From: CBDCCT01 sp965214995
GTDB lineage: Bacteria > Deinococcota > Deinococci > Deinococcales > Trueperaceae
NCBI GenBank assembly: GCA_965214995.1
Contig: CBDCCT010000002.1
Coordinates: 5,775,000-5,838,999 of the forward strand
Length of the DNA: 64,000 nucleotides
Direction of reading: 5' to 3'
Shown: one piece after another, positions 45,806 to 54,980 of the stretch
How positions within the stretch are numbered: position 1 is the stretch's first letter
Layout: the number at the start of each line of letters is the position of its first letter
Made by a program: the position numbers and the translations under genes
Notes under the pieces: generated by a model
What the model saw: only the letters and a program-made list of their open reading frames with translations
Database searches by the model: none
Told to the model about the DNA's origin: nothing

Positions 45806-45823
45806 TTTCAGTAAAATCTGAAA
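45806..45823. promoter_or_regulatory. Palindromic operator candidate before the GbsR/MarR gene
   Basis: TTTCAG-TAAAAT-CTGAAA is a perfect 6-bp inverted repeat around an AT-rich centre. It overlaps or follows a TACAGT -10 candidate (45798-45803). MarR/GbsR regulators often bind such sites next to their own gene. Confidence 0.5.
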
Positions 45824-45857
45824 GTTCTAAATGTTTATTCTACACAGGAGGTATCTT

Positions 45858-46334
45858 TTGAGTAAGGCCAAGGAAAGCTACATCGAGGAAGTCGGCTTGA
45901 AGCTCGAGCAGAGTGGCATGACCCGCATGTCCGGGCGCGTGCTGGGCGCGCTCCTTGTGGCCGACCCCGCCGAAAGGTCCGCCGATGAATTGGCCGAAAC
46001 CTTGCAAGCCAGCCGGGGCTCCATCAGCACCTCCACGCGCTACCTTATTCAACTCGGCTTCGTTGAGCGCGTGTCGAAGCCTGGTGAGCGGCGCGACTAC
46101 TTTCGTAACAAGCCGGGGGCTTGGGTGGAAATGACGAGGCGGGGGTTGGAAGAGGCGCGGCTTTACCGGGAACTGGCGGAACGGGGGTTGGGGCTGCTCG
46201 AGTCTGACGACCCCGAGGTGCGGCGTGGTCTCGAAGAAATGCGCGACTTTTACACCTTTGTCGAGCGCGAGTTCCCGAGCGTGTTCGAGCGTTGGGAGGC
46301 GCTGAAGGCGTCAGAGGCGTTGATTCCGGCATGA
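45858..46334 (+). CDS. GbsR/MarR-family transcriptional regulator
   Basis: 158 residues. A winged helix covers about residues 8-85: GMTRMSGRVLGALLVADP, SADELAETLQASRGSISTS and FVERVSKPGERRDYFRNKPG, matching the GbsR subgroup. The C-terminal part is helical and probably dimerises. TTG 45858 has AGGAGGT at ideal spacing; the ATG at 45831 lacks one. It precedes the FtsX/LolA operon by 113 nt and probably regulates it, as such regulators do in related gene sets. Confidence 0.88.
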   Translation: MSKAKESYIEEVGLKLEQSGMTRMSGRVLGALLVADPAERSADELAETLQASRGSISTSTRYLIQLGFVERVSKPGERRDYFRNKPGAWVEMTRRGLEEARLYRELAERGLGLLESDDPEVRRGLEEMRDFYTFVEREFPSVFERWEALKASEALIPA

Positions 46335-46447
46335 CGACCTTTATATGTGGCCTCTATATGTGGCCTCACGGCTTTGTTCGTAACGATATGTGGCGGTTTT
46401 TTGAGAAGAAAGTCGGCGGTTTCTGTGCTTTTTGAAAGGGGCAACCT

Positions 46448-47674
46448 ATGACCATCTCCATTTCTAAGCTCGCCTGGCGCAACCTGTGGCGGCACAAACG
46501 CCGCACGCAGCTCTTGCTCGCGGTGGTAGCCTACGCCACGGTCGCCATCATCTTCTTCTGGGGCTTTTACGACGGCTTCGTCAACGTCTTGCTGGGCGGC
46601 CAAGCGCGTTACTTGAGCGCCCCGGTGATGGTGCAAACTGAGGCCTACAGGACCGACCCCGACCCGGAGAACAGCCTGCTGACGTTGGACTTTGAAAATA
46701 CGCTTACGCAGGTTGAGGGCGTGCGAGGGTTTGCGCCGAGGCTCGAGTTCCAAGCTCTCTTACGCTCGCCTTACCGCACCCTGGGTGCTCAGGTGCGCGG
46801 CATCGACCCAAGTTTAGAGCCACAAGTCAGCAACATCGGCGGCGACATCGGCGAGGGGCGCATGGTCGAGAACGAGGGCGAGCTGGTGCTGGGCAAAGTT
46901 CTCGCTGAAGATTTGGATGTACGCGTGGGCGAACGCCTGGCGCTCGACGTGCAGTCCGTGGGCGGCTCGCAGGGCGCGGGGCTGCAAGTCGTCGGTATCA
47001 TCGACAGCAACATCAACCCCGTGGACGAAGGCGTGGTGCTGGTCCACTTGGCGGACGCTAGGACGCTTACAGGTGTGAACACGGCAACAGGCGTCGCGCT
47101 CGACGTGCGGCAGGGCGACGAGGAGAGGGTGGCCGAAGCCCTTAGCGCGGCCTCAATCTTGCCGCAAAGCGTGGCGGCTTACCCCATCACCGAACTCTTG
47201 GGCGGCCTTATGGCAGGCATCGAGGACAAACGCACGTCGATGATTCCAATTGTTCTGATGATTGCGCTTTTCGCCGCCGTGACCGTGATGAGCACCGTGA
47301 TTGTGAGCGTGATAGAGCGCACGCGCGAGTTCGGCGTCATTACCTCACTCGGCCTTAGCCAAGGTCAGATTGCGCGGATGGTGACGTTGGAGGCCGTCTA
47401 CACTACCTTTATCGGGTTCGCTGCGGGCGCGGTGCTTGGGTTCGGCTTGAACGCGTTCATGTCCGCCACCAACCTGATGGGACCCTTTATCAACACTTTT
47501 TACGGCGCTTACCTGTCGGGCTTGGCGCTCAGTGACGAGTTTGTGCTGGCCTCGAGCCTGACCTACTTAGCCTGGGCCGCCATCACCATTCTTATTGCAG
47601 CAGTTCTCGCCATCGTCGTGCCCGGCAGGCGCGTGAGAAACCTCAATCCGGCAGAGGCGATGCGGGCGAACTAA
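46448..47674 (+). CDS. FtsX-family ABC transporter permease (LolC/E-like), first
   Basis: 408 residues. An N-terminal helix (AWRNLWRHKRRTQLLLAVV) precedes a periplasmic domain of about 200 residues. The FtsX core has three helices near 255-400, with VIVSVIERTREFGVITSLGLSQ and the C-terminal NLNPAEAMR typical of LolCDE-type permeases. It forms a heterodimer with the second permease. AAAGGGG precedes the ATG. Confidence 0.92.
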   Translation: MTISISKLAWRNLWRHKRRTQLLLAVVAYATVAIIFFWGFYDGFVNVLLGGQARYLSAPVMVQTEAYRTDPDPENSLLTLDFENTLTQVEGVRGFAPRLEFQALLRSPYRTLGAQVRGIDPSLEPQVSNIGGDIGEGRMVENEGELVLGKVLAEDLDVRVGERLALDVQSVGGSQGAGLQVVGIIDSNINPVDEGVVLVHLADARTLTGVNTATGVALDVRQGDEERVAEALSAASILPQSVAAYPITELLGGLMAGIEDKRTSMIPIVLMIALFAAVTVMSTVIVSVIERTREFGVITSLGLSQGQIARMVTLEAVYTTFIGFAAGAVLGFGLNAFMSATNLMGPFINTFYGAYLSGLALSDEFVLASSLTYLAWAAITILIAAVLAIVVPGRRVRNLNPAEAMRAN

Positions 47675-47675
47675 A

Positions 47676-47739
47676 GGTAGTAGTCAGGTATCAGTAGACA
47701 GCATGTTTCAAAGCTACTGAATTCTGACTACCGACTACC
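47676..47739. repeat. Intercistronic inverted repeat
   Basis: A 22-base arm beginning GGTAGTAGTCAGG and a 26-base arm ending GACTACCGACTACC are complementary apart from a 4-base insertion and a short mismatch. The hairpin lies between the first permease and the LolA-like gene. It may tune relative expression, and its triplet-like sequence resembles dispersed intergenic elements. Confidence 0.6.
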
Positions 47740-47755
47740 CCGAAAAGGAGACCCT

Positions 47756-48496
47756 ATGAAACTTATTTACACAACGCTACTCCTGCTGCTCACCTCGGGC
47801 CTCGCCAGCGCTCAAGAGGACGCGGCAAGCGTTTTAGACATCATCGTGAACAACTTGCGCGGCGAGTCGCAGGTGGCGACCTTGAACATGCAGGTCATCC
47901 GCCCCGGCGAAGAAGACGTTTACACCATGCGCATCTATAGCGAAGGCGAAGAGCAGGGCTTGACGAGAGTGATTGCGCCCCCTCGAGACGCCGGGCAAGC
48001 CTTCTTGAACGACGGCGACAACGTCTTTATCTACAACCCGCGTTTAAAGCGCGTGCTGCGGCTCCCGCCAAGTGGTCAAAGCGACTCGTTCTTGGGCTCG
48101 GACATCTCGTACAACGATTTAGCAGGAGACGACCTGGAAGAGAGCTACCAAGCGAGCATCCTGGAAGAAACGGATGAGAGCGTCACCTTGGAGCTTGTGC
48201 CCAACCCAAACGCCCCGACGCCCTACGGTAAGGTCGAGCTGACCGCCGAGAAGCCCTCTTACGCGCCCACCAACATCACCTACTACGACCAGCGCGGCAA
48301 CGCAGTGAAAGAAAACATCCTTTCCGACTACGCCGAGGTGGACGGCCTCTACATCCCGCAACGTTTCGAGGTGACGAATTTGTTAGAAGAGGGCCACAGG
48401 ACCGTCGTCACCTGGCAAGACGCCGAGTTCGGCGTAGACATTCCCGAGGCGTGCTTTACCCAAAACGCGCTCGAGCGTGAGGGGGCCTGCGAATGA
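47756..48496 (+). CDS. LolA-like outer-membrane lipoprotein-sorting protein
   Basis: 246 residues with a Sec signal (LIYTTLLLLLTSGLASAQ). The mature part matches the LolA-like family of half-barrel carriers that ferry lipoproteins or lipids across the periplasm. Evidence is DAGQAFLNDGDNVFIYNPRLKRVLRLP, typical of the family (in parts: NVFIYNPRLKRVLRL), and LVPNPNAPTPYGKVEL. AAAAGGAG precedes the ATG. It is encoded between the two permeases, so it probably receives cargo from them. Confidence 0.85.
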   Translation: MKLIYTTLLLLLTSGLASAQEDAASVLDIIVNNLRGESQVATLNMQVIRPGEEDVYTMRIYSEGEEQGLTRVIAPPRDAGQAFLNDGDNVFIYNPRLKRVLRLPPSGQSDSFLGSDISYNDLAGDDLEESYQASILEETDESVTLELVPNPNAPTPYGKVELTAEKPSYAPTNITYYDQRGNAVKENILSDYAEVDGLYIPQRFEVTNLLEEGHRTVVTWQDAEFGVDIPEACFTQNALEREGACE

Positions 48497-49722
48497 TGGC
48501 TCTGGCCTGGCGCAACCTGTGGCGGCAGGGGCGGCGCAGCCTCATTTCGGTCCTGGCCGTCGCCATCGTCGTGTTGTTCGCCATTGTGATGTACAGCTTC
48601 GGCGGCGCGCTCACGAACGGCATGTATGGGGACTTGACCGACCAGGTGGGTAACGTACAGATTCACACCGAAGACTACCGGGACGCGCGGAACTTTGGAG
48701 CGGGGTTGTTAGAGAACGCCGCAGAAGTGAAAGAGACGGTGGCGCAGACGTTGCCGGACGCGGTTGTCGTGGGCTCGTTGCAAGTGCCCGGTCTGGTGGC
48801 GGGCGAGGACCGCTCGAGGGGTTTAGCCGTACAGGGTCAGGATTGGCCCGACCTGCTGCGGGCGGACTTTGTCAACGACTACCTTGCAGAAGGCACATTT
48901 GTCGAGGGCGACAACGTGACCGGCGTCATGCTCGGACGCTCTTTGGCGACGGCCTTGGAAGTCGGTTTGGGTGACGACGTGTACGTCTACGCCCCCGGCA
49001 CAGAAGGCTACGGCGCAGCGGCTTATACCGTCGAGGGGCTCTTAGACTTTGAAGACCCCAACCGCGAAATCAACTCGGCGTATCTCTCCTTGACCGCGGC
49101 GCAAGAACTGGCTGCGCCGGACGCGGTGAGTCGGCTCGAGCTTCACTTCCCCGGTGTCAATACTTTAGACCAAGATGCAGGGACAGCGGATGAACTCGCC
49201 GCGCTGAGGGGCGCGCTGGGCGAGGGTCTAACAGTCGAAGGCTGGCGGGACATCGACCCCAGTTTGGCGACGCTGGTCCAGTTCTTCACGCCCGTGCTGC
49301 TCGTCATGTCGCTTATCTTCTTTGTGCTGGCGGGGCTGCTCGTACTCAATACGGTTTACTTGAGCACCTTAGAGCGCGTGCGCGAGTTTGGCGTCATCCT
49401 CAGCTTGGGCGCGCGGGGCCGGAGGGTCTTGGGGATGGTCACGCTCGAGAGCTTGTTGCTGTGCCTCTCGGGCGCAGCCTTGGGGCTGGCTATCGGGCTG
49501 CCGCTTATCGCGCTCGGCTCTAACGGCTTTGCCATGCCCGGCTACGCCGAAGAGATGCTGGCAGAAGTCGGGTTGCCCAACGTCTTCTACCTCTCTATCG
49601 AGCCGTGGCAAGTGCTGCTCGCGGTGGGCTTCGCCGTCCTCACTGCCTTTTTTGCCGCCTTGGGGCCCGCGCGCATGGCGGCCAATATTGAACCCGCCGA
49701 GGCGATGCGCTACACCGCCTGA
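48493..49722 (+). CDS. FtsX-family ABC transporter permease (LolC/E-like), second
   Basis: 409 residues with the same layout as the first permease: N-terminal AWRNLWRQGRRSLISVLAV, periplasmic domain, FtsX core with YLSTLERVREFGVILSLGARG and the tail NIEPAEAMRYT. Overlaps the LolA-like gene by 4 nt (ATGA). The two permeases share their ends (WRNLWR, PAEAMR) and arose by duplication. Confidence 0.92.
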   Translation: MMALAWRNLWRQGRRSLISVLAVAIVVLFAIVMYSFGGALTNGMYGDLTDQVGNVQIHTEDYRDARNFGAGLLENAAEVKETVAQTLPDAVVVGSLQVPGLVAGEDRSRGLAVQGQDWPDLLRADFVNDYLAEGTFVEGDNVTGVMLGRSLATALEVGLGDDVYVYAPGTEGYGAAAYTVEGLLDFEDPNREINSAYLSLTAAQELAAPDAVSRLELHFPGVNTLDQDAGTADELAALRGALGEGLTVEGWRDIDPSLATLVQFFTPVLLVMSLIFFVLAGLLVLNTVYLSTLERVREFGVILSLGARGRRVLGMVTLESLLLCLSGAALGLAIGLPLIALGSNGFAMPGYAEEMLAEVGLPNVFYLSIEPWQVLLAVGFAVLTAFFAALGPARMAANIEPAEAMRYTA

Positions 49723-49755
49723 ACCTGACACTCGAGACGCAGAAAGGAAAACAAC

Positions 49756-50454
49756 ATGCCCCTCTTCGAAGTCAAGAACCTCAAAAAGACTTACCAAATC
49801 GGTGATATCAAAACGGACGCGCTTAGAGGCGTGAACCTCACCATCGACAAGGGCGAATTCACCGCCATCGCCGGACCCTCGGGCTCGGGCAAGAGTACCC
49901 TGCTGCACCTCATGGGCGACCTCGACAAGCCGACCTCGGGTGAAATCTACCTGAACGACAAGCGCATTGACCAGTTGGACAAAAAAGAGGGCGCGGCCAT
50001 GCGGCTCGACAAGCTCGGCTTCGTGTTCCAGGCTTACAACCTCATCCCGGTGTTAACGGCTCTGGAAAATGCCGCCTTTGTTTTAGAACTCCAAGGCGTC
50101 AACAAAAAGGAGCGTGAAGCGAGGGCGCTAGAATCTTTGAGAGCGTTGGGCATGGAGGAGTTTAAGGACCGCCGCCCCAACCAGCTCTCGGGCGGGCAGC
50201 AGCAGCGCGTCGCTGTCGCAAGAGCCTTTGCCGCCGAGCCCGACATCATCCTGGCGGACGAGCCTACCGCGAACCTCGACAGCAAATCCGGCGGTGACCT
50301 TATCGAAATGATGAAGCGTTTGAATGAGGAACAGGGCGTCACGTTTGTGTTTTCGACCCACGACCCAAGACTTTTAGAGCATGTCAAACGCACGGTCAAC
50401 TTAGAGGACGGTCGGGTTGTCGGGGCGCGCGAGCGCGAGGCGGTCCTTGCTTGA
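49756..50454 (+). CDS. LolD-like ABC transporter ATP-binding protein
   Basis: 232 residues. Walker A GPSGSGKSTLLHLMG, signature LSGGQQQRVAVARAF, Walker B IILADEPTANLD and the H-loop FSTHDPRL. It matches LolD/MacB ATPases and energises the two FtsX permeases. AGAAAGGA precedes the ATG. Confidence 0.93.
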   Translation: MPLFEVKNLKKTYQIGDIKTDALRGVNLTIDKGEFTAIAGPSGSGKSTLLHLMGDLDKPTSGEIYLNDKRIDQLDKKEGAAMRLDKLGFVFQAYNLIPVLTALENAAFVLELQGVNKKEREARALESLRALGMEEFKDRRPNQLSGGQQQRVAVARAFAAEPDIILADEPTANLDSKSGGDLIEMMKRLNEEQGVTFVFSTHDPRLLEHVKRTVNLEDGRVVGAREREAVLA

Positions 50455-50503
50455 GGAAAGCTAAGGGAGCTGCTTTGAACTCCGCCTTGCTCGAGAAACC
50501 GTT

Positions 50504-51448
50504 ATGAAACCCCTCCTTATCCTGTTCGCATGTCTCGCCACCTCTCTTTCATTCGCTCAATTTGGTTACCGGGGCGAACTCATCTTGGGAGCGGACACGA
50601 CCGTCATTCCCGGCGTGACCGAGAGCGTGGGCTGGACCTTAGCGGCGCATCTGGAAGCCGATTATGAACTCGAGCCCCTCACCTTCAAGCTTCAGCTCGA
50701 CCCGAGCCTGCGCGTTAGCGACCCCGTCACGGCGGAACCCGGTCTCACCGAGGCTTACGTTGCTGCGCCCGTGGGAGAGCTAGAGCTGAGCGCAGGGGTG
50801 GAGCGGCTGCCGCTCGAGTACGCGCGCCTGACCCTACCCTTCAACGTGGAGCGGGTGAACCGGCGCGGGGTGCGTTTGGGCGTTCCCGGCGTCCGGGCGG
50901 TTTGGTATCCCACAAATTACCGGGTGCGCGGGGCGCTGTTCTACCAGGACACCTTAACGCCGCTCGTGAGCGTGCGGCGGAGCTTTGGGGCGTTCGAGTT
51001 AGAGGCCACCGCGCTCTATAGGGACGGGCTCGTCGCGGGCTTGGGCGGCAGCGGCGCGGTTGGCGATTTAGTGGTCTACGGAGAGGGCTGGTTTTTAACC
51101 GACTCGGCAGACGCCCGCGGCGCATTTGGCGTCACGGGTTTTTTGGGCAGCAGGCTCTGGACCGTAGAAGCGGCCTATGCGCCCCTTATTACCGAAGCTT
51201 TTGAAAGAGGCTCGGACCTCTTACCCGCGGCGCCGCGCCTGGCTGGGCAAATTGCTCTTTTGCAGGGTGAGGACTCGAGCCTAGACCTCGACGCGCGTGT
51301 GGGCTTCCCCGACACGGGCGTTCAGGTCGTCCCAACGCTCTCCTACACCACGTTTGGCGACCAGGAGCTTTCCGCCGTCCTCGGGGCGCGCTTTGGCGAC
51401 ACTCCCGCCGCCGTCAGTTTGAGCGTGAGCGTCAGGTCGTTTTTTTGA
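50504..51448 (+). CDS. Probable outer-membrane beta-barrel protein
   Basis: 314 residues. A signal peptide (LLILFACLATSLSFAQ) is followed by alternating hydrophobic strands separated by Gly/Asp-rich turns, and the last residue is Phe (SVSVRSFF), the outer-membrane beta-signal. No family is recognised. It directly follows the LolD-like gene and precedes an SDR with no gap. It might be the outer-membrane receiver or partner of the transporter. This is inferred from topology and context only. Confidence 0.6.
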   Translation: MKPLLILFACLATSLSFAQFGYRGELILGADTTVIPGVTESVGWTLAAHLEADYELEPLTFKLQLDPSLRVSDPVTAEPGLTEAYVAAPVGELELSAGVERLPLEYARLTLPFNVERVNRRGVRLGVPGVRAVWYPTNYRVRGALFYQDTLTPLVSVRRSFGAFELEATALYRDGLVAGLGGSGAVGDLVVYGEGWFLTDSADARGAFGVTGFLGSRLWTVEAAYAPLITEAFERGSDLLPAAPRLAGQIALLQGEDSSLDLDARVGFPDTGVQVVPTLSYTTFGDQELSAVLGARFGDTPAAVSLSVSVRSFF

Positions 51449-51474
51449 TTTCAGAGTACAAGAAAGGTAACGTC

Positions 51475-52257
51475 ATGCAAAACAGAACGGCGCTCATTAC
51501 GGGCGCGTCCAGCGGCATCGGCAAAGCGTTCGCGCGCATCCACGCGGAAAGAGGCGGCGACCTCATCATCGTTGCCAGGAGCGAAAGCAAGCTGAACGCG
51601 CTTAAAACCGAGCTGGAAACTAAACACAACGTCAACGTGACGGTCATCGTCAAGGACTTGGCAAAGCAGGGTGCCGCGTCTGAGGTTTACGACGAAGTGA
51701 ACCTGGCGGGCGTGACGGTAGACTACCTCATCAACAACGCAGGCTTCGGCGGGCAGGGCAAGTTTCATGAGCGCGAGTGGCAGCAGGACTTAAGCATGAT
51801 TAACCTAAACGTCATCGCCCTGACCGAACTCACCCGGCGCTTTCTGCCCGACTTTGTGGCGCGGAAAGAGGGTAGAGTCCTGAACGTTTCGTCCACCGCC
51901 GCGCTGATGCCGGGACCCTTGCAGGCGGTCTACTACGCCACCAAAGCCTACGTCACCTCGTTCAGTAACGCGGTTGCCGAGGAGCTGCGCGACACGGGCG
52001 TGAGCGTCACTGCGCTTATGCCGGGCGCGACTGACACCGAGTTTGCCAGCACCTCGGGTATGGACAAAACCGAGCTCTTTAACAACACATTTAGCGCCAG
52101 AGAGGTGGCCGAAGCAGGCTACGACGCCATGCTGGAAGGCAAGCTGGACGTTATCGCGGGCGTTAGCCCTGCACAACGCATCATCATGAATACAGCGCCG
52201 CTCATGCCTAAAAAGATGCTCATGAGGCAAATCCGTCAGATGCAAGAAGTGAAATGA
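51475..52257 (+). CDS. Short-chain dehydrogenase/reductase
   Basis: 260 residues of the classical SDR type. TGASSGIGKAF binds NADP, NNAG lies near 84, and the catalytic Ser and Tyr-Lys are in NVSSTA and AVYYATKAYV. The subfamily resembles DltE/YqjQ-like lipid-associated reductases. ATG 51475 with AAGAAAGGT in front is preferred over the in-frame TTG 51445, which overlaps the previous stop. It overlaps the next SDR by 4 nt. Confidence 0.88.
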   Translation: MQNRTALITGASSGIGKAFARIHAERGGDLIIVARSESKLNALKTELETKHNVNVTVIVKDLAKQGAASEVYDEVNLAGVTVDYLINNAGFGGQGKFHEREWQQDLSMINLNVIALTELTRRFLPDFVARKEGRVLNVSSTAALMPGPLQAVYYATKAYVTSFSNAVAEELRDTGVSVTALMPGATDTEFASTSGMDKTELFNNTFSAREVAEAGYDAMLEGKLDVIAGVSPAQRIIMNTAPLMPKKMLMRQIRQMQEVK

Positions 52258-53234
52258 GCCGAAATTGGAGCCGACAAGACATCCCCGATCTGACGGGAAG
52301 CGTCGCGGTCGTAACAGGCGCGAACCGTGGTTTGGGGCTCGAGTCCACGAAAGCACTGGCGCGCAAAGGTGCGACCGTCGTCATGGCCTGCCGCAACCTG
52401 CAAAAGGCGGAAACGGCGAGAGCGGAAGTCCTGCGCGAAGTCGAAGGTGCCAACCTCGGCGTGATGCAACTCGACAATGCCAGCCTCGCCTCGGTTAGGG
52501 CCTTCGCTCACGCTTTCAAGGCAAAGTATGGCCGCCTCGATATACTCGTCAACAACGCAGGAGTTTCAACCACCCGCTACGAGCTGACCAGCGACGGTTT
52601 CGAAAAGATGTTCGGCGTAAACCATCTCGGGCATTTTGCCCTGACGGGGTGGCTGTTAGAGGTCCTAAAAGCCACCGCAGGCGCGCGGGTGGTGACGGCC
52701 AGCAGTTACGGGCACCGGGTGGGAAAGATGGATTTTGACAATTTACAGTACGAGGGTGGCGAGGGTTTTGCGCCGCTACCCGCTTACGGTCGCTCGAAAC
52801 TCGCCAACCTGCTTTTTAGCTACGAATTGCAGCGGCGGATAGGGGCCGCAGGCATAAACGCGCTAGCCGTGGCGGCGCATCCGGGCGGCGCAAAGACGAA
52901 CCTGGCTCGAGATAAGGACGATCTTCAGCTTCGCCTTGCCTCTTGGTTTATGAACACCTTCGGCATGATGCAGAGCGCGGCGGCGGGCGCTTTACCCACC
53001 CTGCGGGCGGCTACCGACGCCGACGTGCAGGGGGGCGACTTCTACGGGCCTGCGGGGTTTATGGAAATGACGGGAAAGCCCAAGAGGGTAGGCTCGAGCA
53101 AAGCCGCACAAAACGAAGCGGACGCCAAGAAGTTGTGGGAGGTCTCTGAGGAATTGACAGGCGTTCGGTTTGACTTTACAGAAAAGCAGCCTGCTGAAAA
53201 GAAAACCGCTCAATTTGCAGGATTTAACTTCTGA
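52254..53234 (+). CDS. SDR-family oxidoreductase (retinol-dehydrogenase-like)
   Basis: 326 residues. TGANRGLGLESTKALARKG is the cofactor site, NNAGVS follows at about 95 and YGRSKLANLLFSYEL is the active-site Tyr-Lys segment. It resembles RDH/WWOX-like SDRs acting on lipophilic alcohols or aldehydes. The C-terminal ~40 residues are charged. Coupled to the preceding SDR by ATGA overlap. Confidence 0.88.
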   Translation: MSRNWSRQDIPDLTGSVAVVTGANRGLGLESTKALARKGATVVMACRNLQKAETARAEVLREVEGANLGVMQLDNASLASVRAFAHAFKAKYGRLDILVNNAGVSTTRYELTSDGFEKMFGVNHLGHFALTGWLLEVLKATAGARVVTASSYGHRVGKMDFDNLQYEGGEGFAPLPAYGRSKLANLLFSYELQRRIGAAGINALAVAAHPGGAKTNLARDKDDLQLRLASWFMNTFGMMQSAAAGALPTLRAATDADVQGGDFYGPAGFMEMTGKPKRVGSSKAAQNEADAKKLWEVSEELTGVRFDFTEKQPAEKKTAQFAGFNF

Positions 53235-53260
53235 GAGGATGAACCGGAAAGGGTACAAGC

Positions 53261-53647
53261 GTGGAAGACCGAGTTTTTCGCATCGTCCCCGCCTCCAGCA
53301 CGCCTCTGGTGTTCCTCGCACTGGTCACGCTGCTCCTGCTGGCGCTCATGGTGCTATTCGTCTACTTCGGCCTCTTATCGAAGCGAACGACCTTCAGCGT
53401 CACTTCCCGAGGCTTGACCGTCAGCGGCTGGCCCTACGGGCGGACCCTGCCCTTCGACAAGCTGGATGTGGACGGGGCCGCGGTCGTGAGCCTAACGGGG
53501 ACACCCTACGCGCCGCGCGCCCGCTCCAACGGGGTGGGCCTGCCCGGCTACAAACTGGGCTGGTTCCGCCTCGAGAACGGCGAGCGGGGCTTGCTGTTCG
53601 TGACGGAGCCCCTCTCAAGCCAACCAACCTTTAAGGAGTCAGCATGA
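53261..53647 (+). CDS. Membrane-anchored bacterial PH-domain protein
   Basis: 128 residues. Two membrane-proximal hydrophobic turns (LVFLALVTLLLLALMVLFVY) are followed by a small PH-like beta domain: TTFSVTSRGLTVSG, RSNGVGLPGYKLGWFRLENG and GLLFVTE, as in bPH_5 proteins. Function is unknown. GTG start behind GGAAAGGG, and its stop overlaps the next start. Confidence 0.75.
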   Translation: MEDRVFRIVPASSTPLVFLALVTLLLLALMVLFVYFGLLSKRTTFSVTSRGLTVSGWPYGRTLPFDKLDVDGAAVVSLTGTPYAPRARSNGVGLPGYKLGWFRLENGERGLLFVTEPLSSQPTFKESA

Positions 53648-54435
53648 CCACACAAACAGTAGGTTCCACATCCATGAGCCGCGCACTCAAGCGCCAGCTC
53701 GCCAACATCTTCGCCTTGGGCTCCGTGCTCACCATCAACGCCTTAGCGAACATCTTGCCCATCAACGGCGTGACCACGGGAGAGGTGTCCGATTCATTCC
53801 CAAGCCTCTTTACCCCTGCGGGTTACGTGTTTAGCATCTGGGGGCTTATCTACACGCTGCTCGTCATCTTCATCATTTACCAGGCGCTGCCCTCACAAAA
53901 AGATAATCCCCGCCTGGAAAAGCTGGGGTACGCGTTCGTGGTGAGTTGCGCCTTTAACTTTTTTTGGCTGCTCGCCTGGCACTACGGCTTTATCGGGGCG
54001 AGCCAGCTCTTCATGCTCGGGCTGCTCGCGTCGCTGATCGTGTGTTACAGGCGCTTAGGCGTTGGCAAAACTGAGGCATCCGTAGCCGAAAGGCTGACGA
54101 CGCGCCTACCCTTTAGCGTTTACCTGGGCTGGATCACCGTGGCAACGGTGGCGAACACGTCGATTACGTTGCTCGACATTGGAATTACTGGCGGCTGGCT
54201 CGCGCCGCTCTGGGCTGTGGTCGCCATCATCGCCGCGTTGGGTATCGGCTACCTCATGCTCAAGAACCGGGGTGACGTGGCCTACGGCGGGGTCTTGGCC
54301 TAGGCGTTTGTCGGCATCGCGGCGAAGCAGTGGGGGGCGGAGTTGGTCGTGGTCGTGGCGGCGCTTGTGGCTGCGGGGCTGGTGCTGGCTTTTATCGTGC
54401 AGCGGCTTTTTAGACGAGGACGTTTTGCCGCGTGA
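53644..54435 (+). pseudogene. TspO/tryptophan-rich sensory-like protein interrupted by an amber codon
   Basis: The intact frame reads 219 residues with five or six helices and motifs such as FTPAGYVFSIWGLIYT and FNFFWLLAWHYG, typical of tryptophan-rich sensory (TspO-like) proteins. It meets TAG at 54301. The same frame continues for 43 codons, AFVGIAAKQWGAELVVVV and so on, giving the expected last helix and basic tail before TGA at 54433-54435. The TAG replaces a position where an aromatic codon (TGG) would fit, so a single G-to-A change probably created it. Either the protein is truncated by one helix, or the amber is read through, or it is an assembly error. Confidence 0.65.
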
Positions 54436-54494
54436 CGAGCTTCTAAGGCGCGCGAGCCACTGCCGCCTATCAATCTTGCGCACGTTGTGGCGCG

Positions 54495-54980
54495 TCAGCC
54501 AGCGAGAGGCCCCGGCAGCGCCACCCGAAACTCCGCGCCGCCCTCTTCGGCGTTGCCCACCTTGACGCGGCCCCCGTGCATGGTGGCGAGCGCGTTGACG
54601 ATGGCGAGGCCCAGCCCGCTCGCGCCGAGCTCGCTGGTCGCTTCTTTAACGGCGTCCACCCGGTAAAAGCGGTTCATCACCCGCTTGATGTCCGCCTCAC
54701 CCAGGCCCTTGCCCGAGTCTCTGACGATGAGCTGCACGTCGCCCTGGGTAGAGAGCACGTAGAGCGTGACCCGTCCGCCGTCGAGCGTGTACTTGAGCAC
54801 GTTGTCGAGAAGGTTGTAGACGATTTGCGCCAACCGGGCGGGGTCGGCGTTGAGGTAGAGGGGCGTTTGGGGAGTACGAAGCTCGAGCCCCTCAGGGAAT
54901 GCGCGCCAACCACTGCAACGTGAGGGGCACCAGCGGGTTGTCCTCGGCGGAGACGATGTCCGAGTAGGTAAAGCCGTCAA
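54495..54980 (-). pseudogene. Histidine kinase fragment (ATPase domain only)
   Basis: About 130 residues of a sensor kinase C-terminus survive: N box IVYNLLDNVLKYT, G1 DSGKGLG and G2 GASGLGLAIV. The first ~30 residues of the frame are Arg/Pro-rich and out of frame. A different frame just upstream (54903-55010) reads plausibly and reaches the same point, so a frameshift lies near 54895-54905. No phosphoacceptor His domain and no response regulator are present. It is a decayed kinase remnant. Confidence 0.7.
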
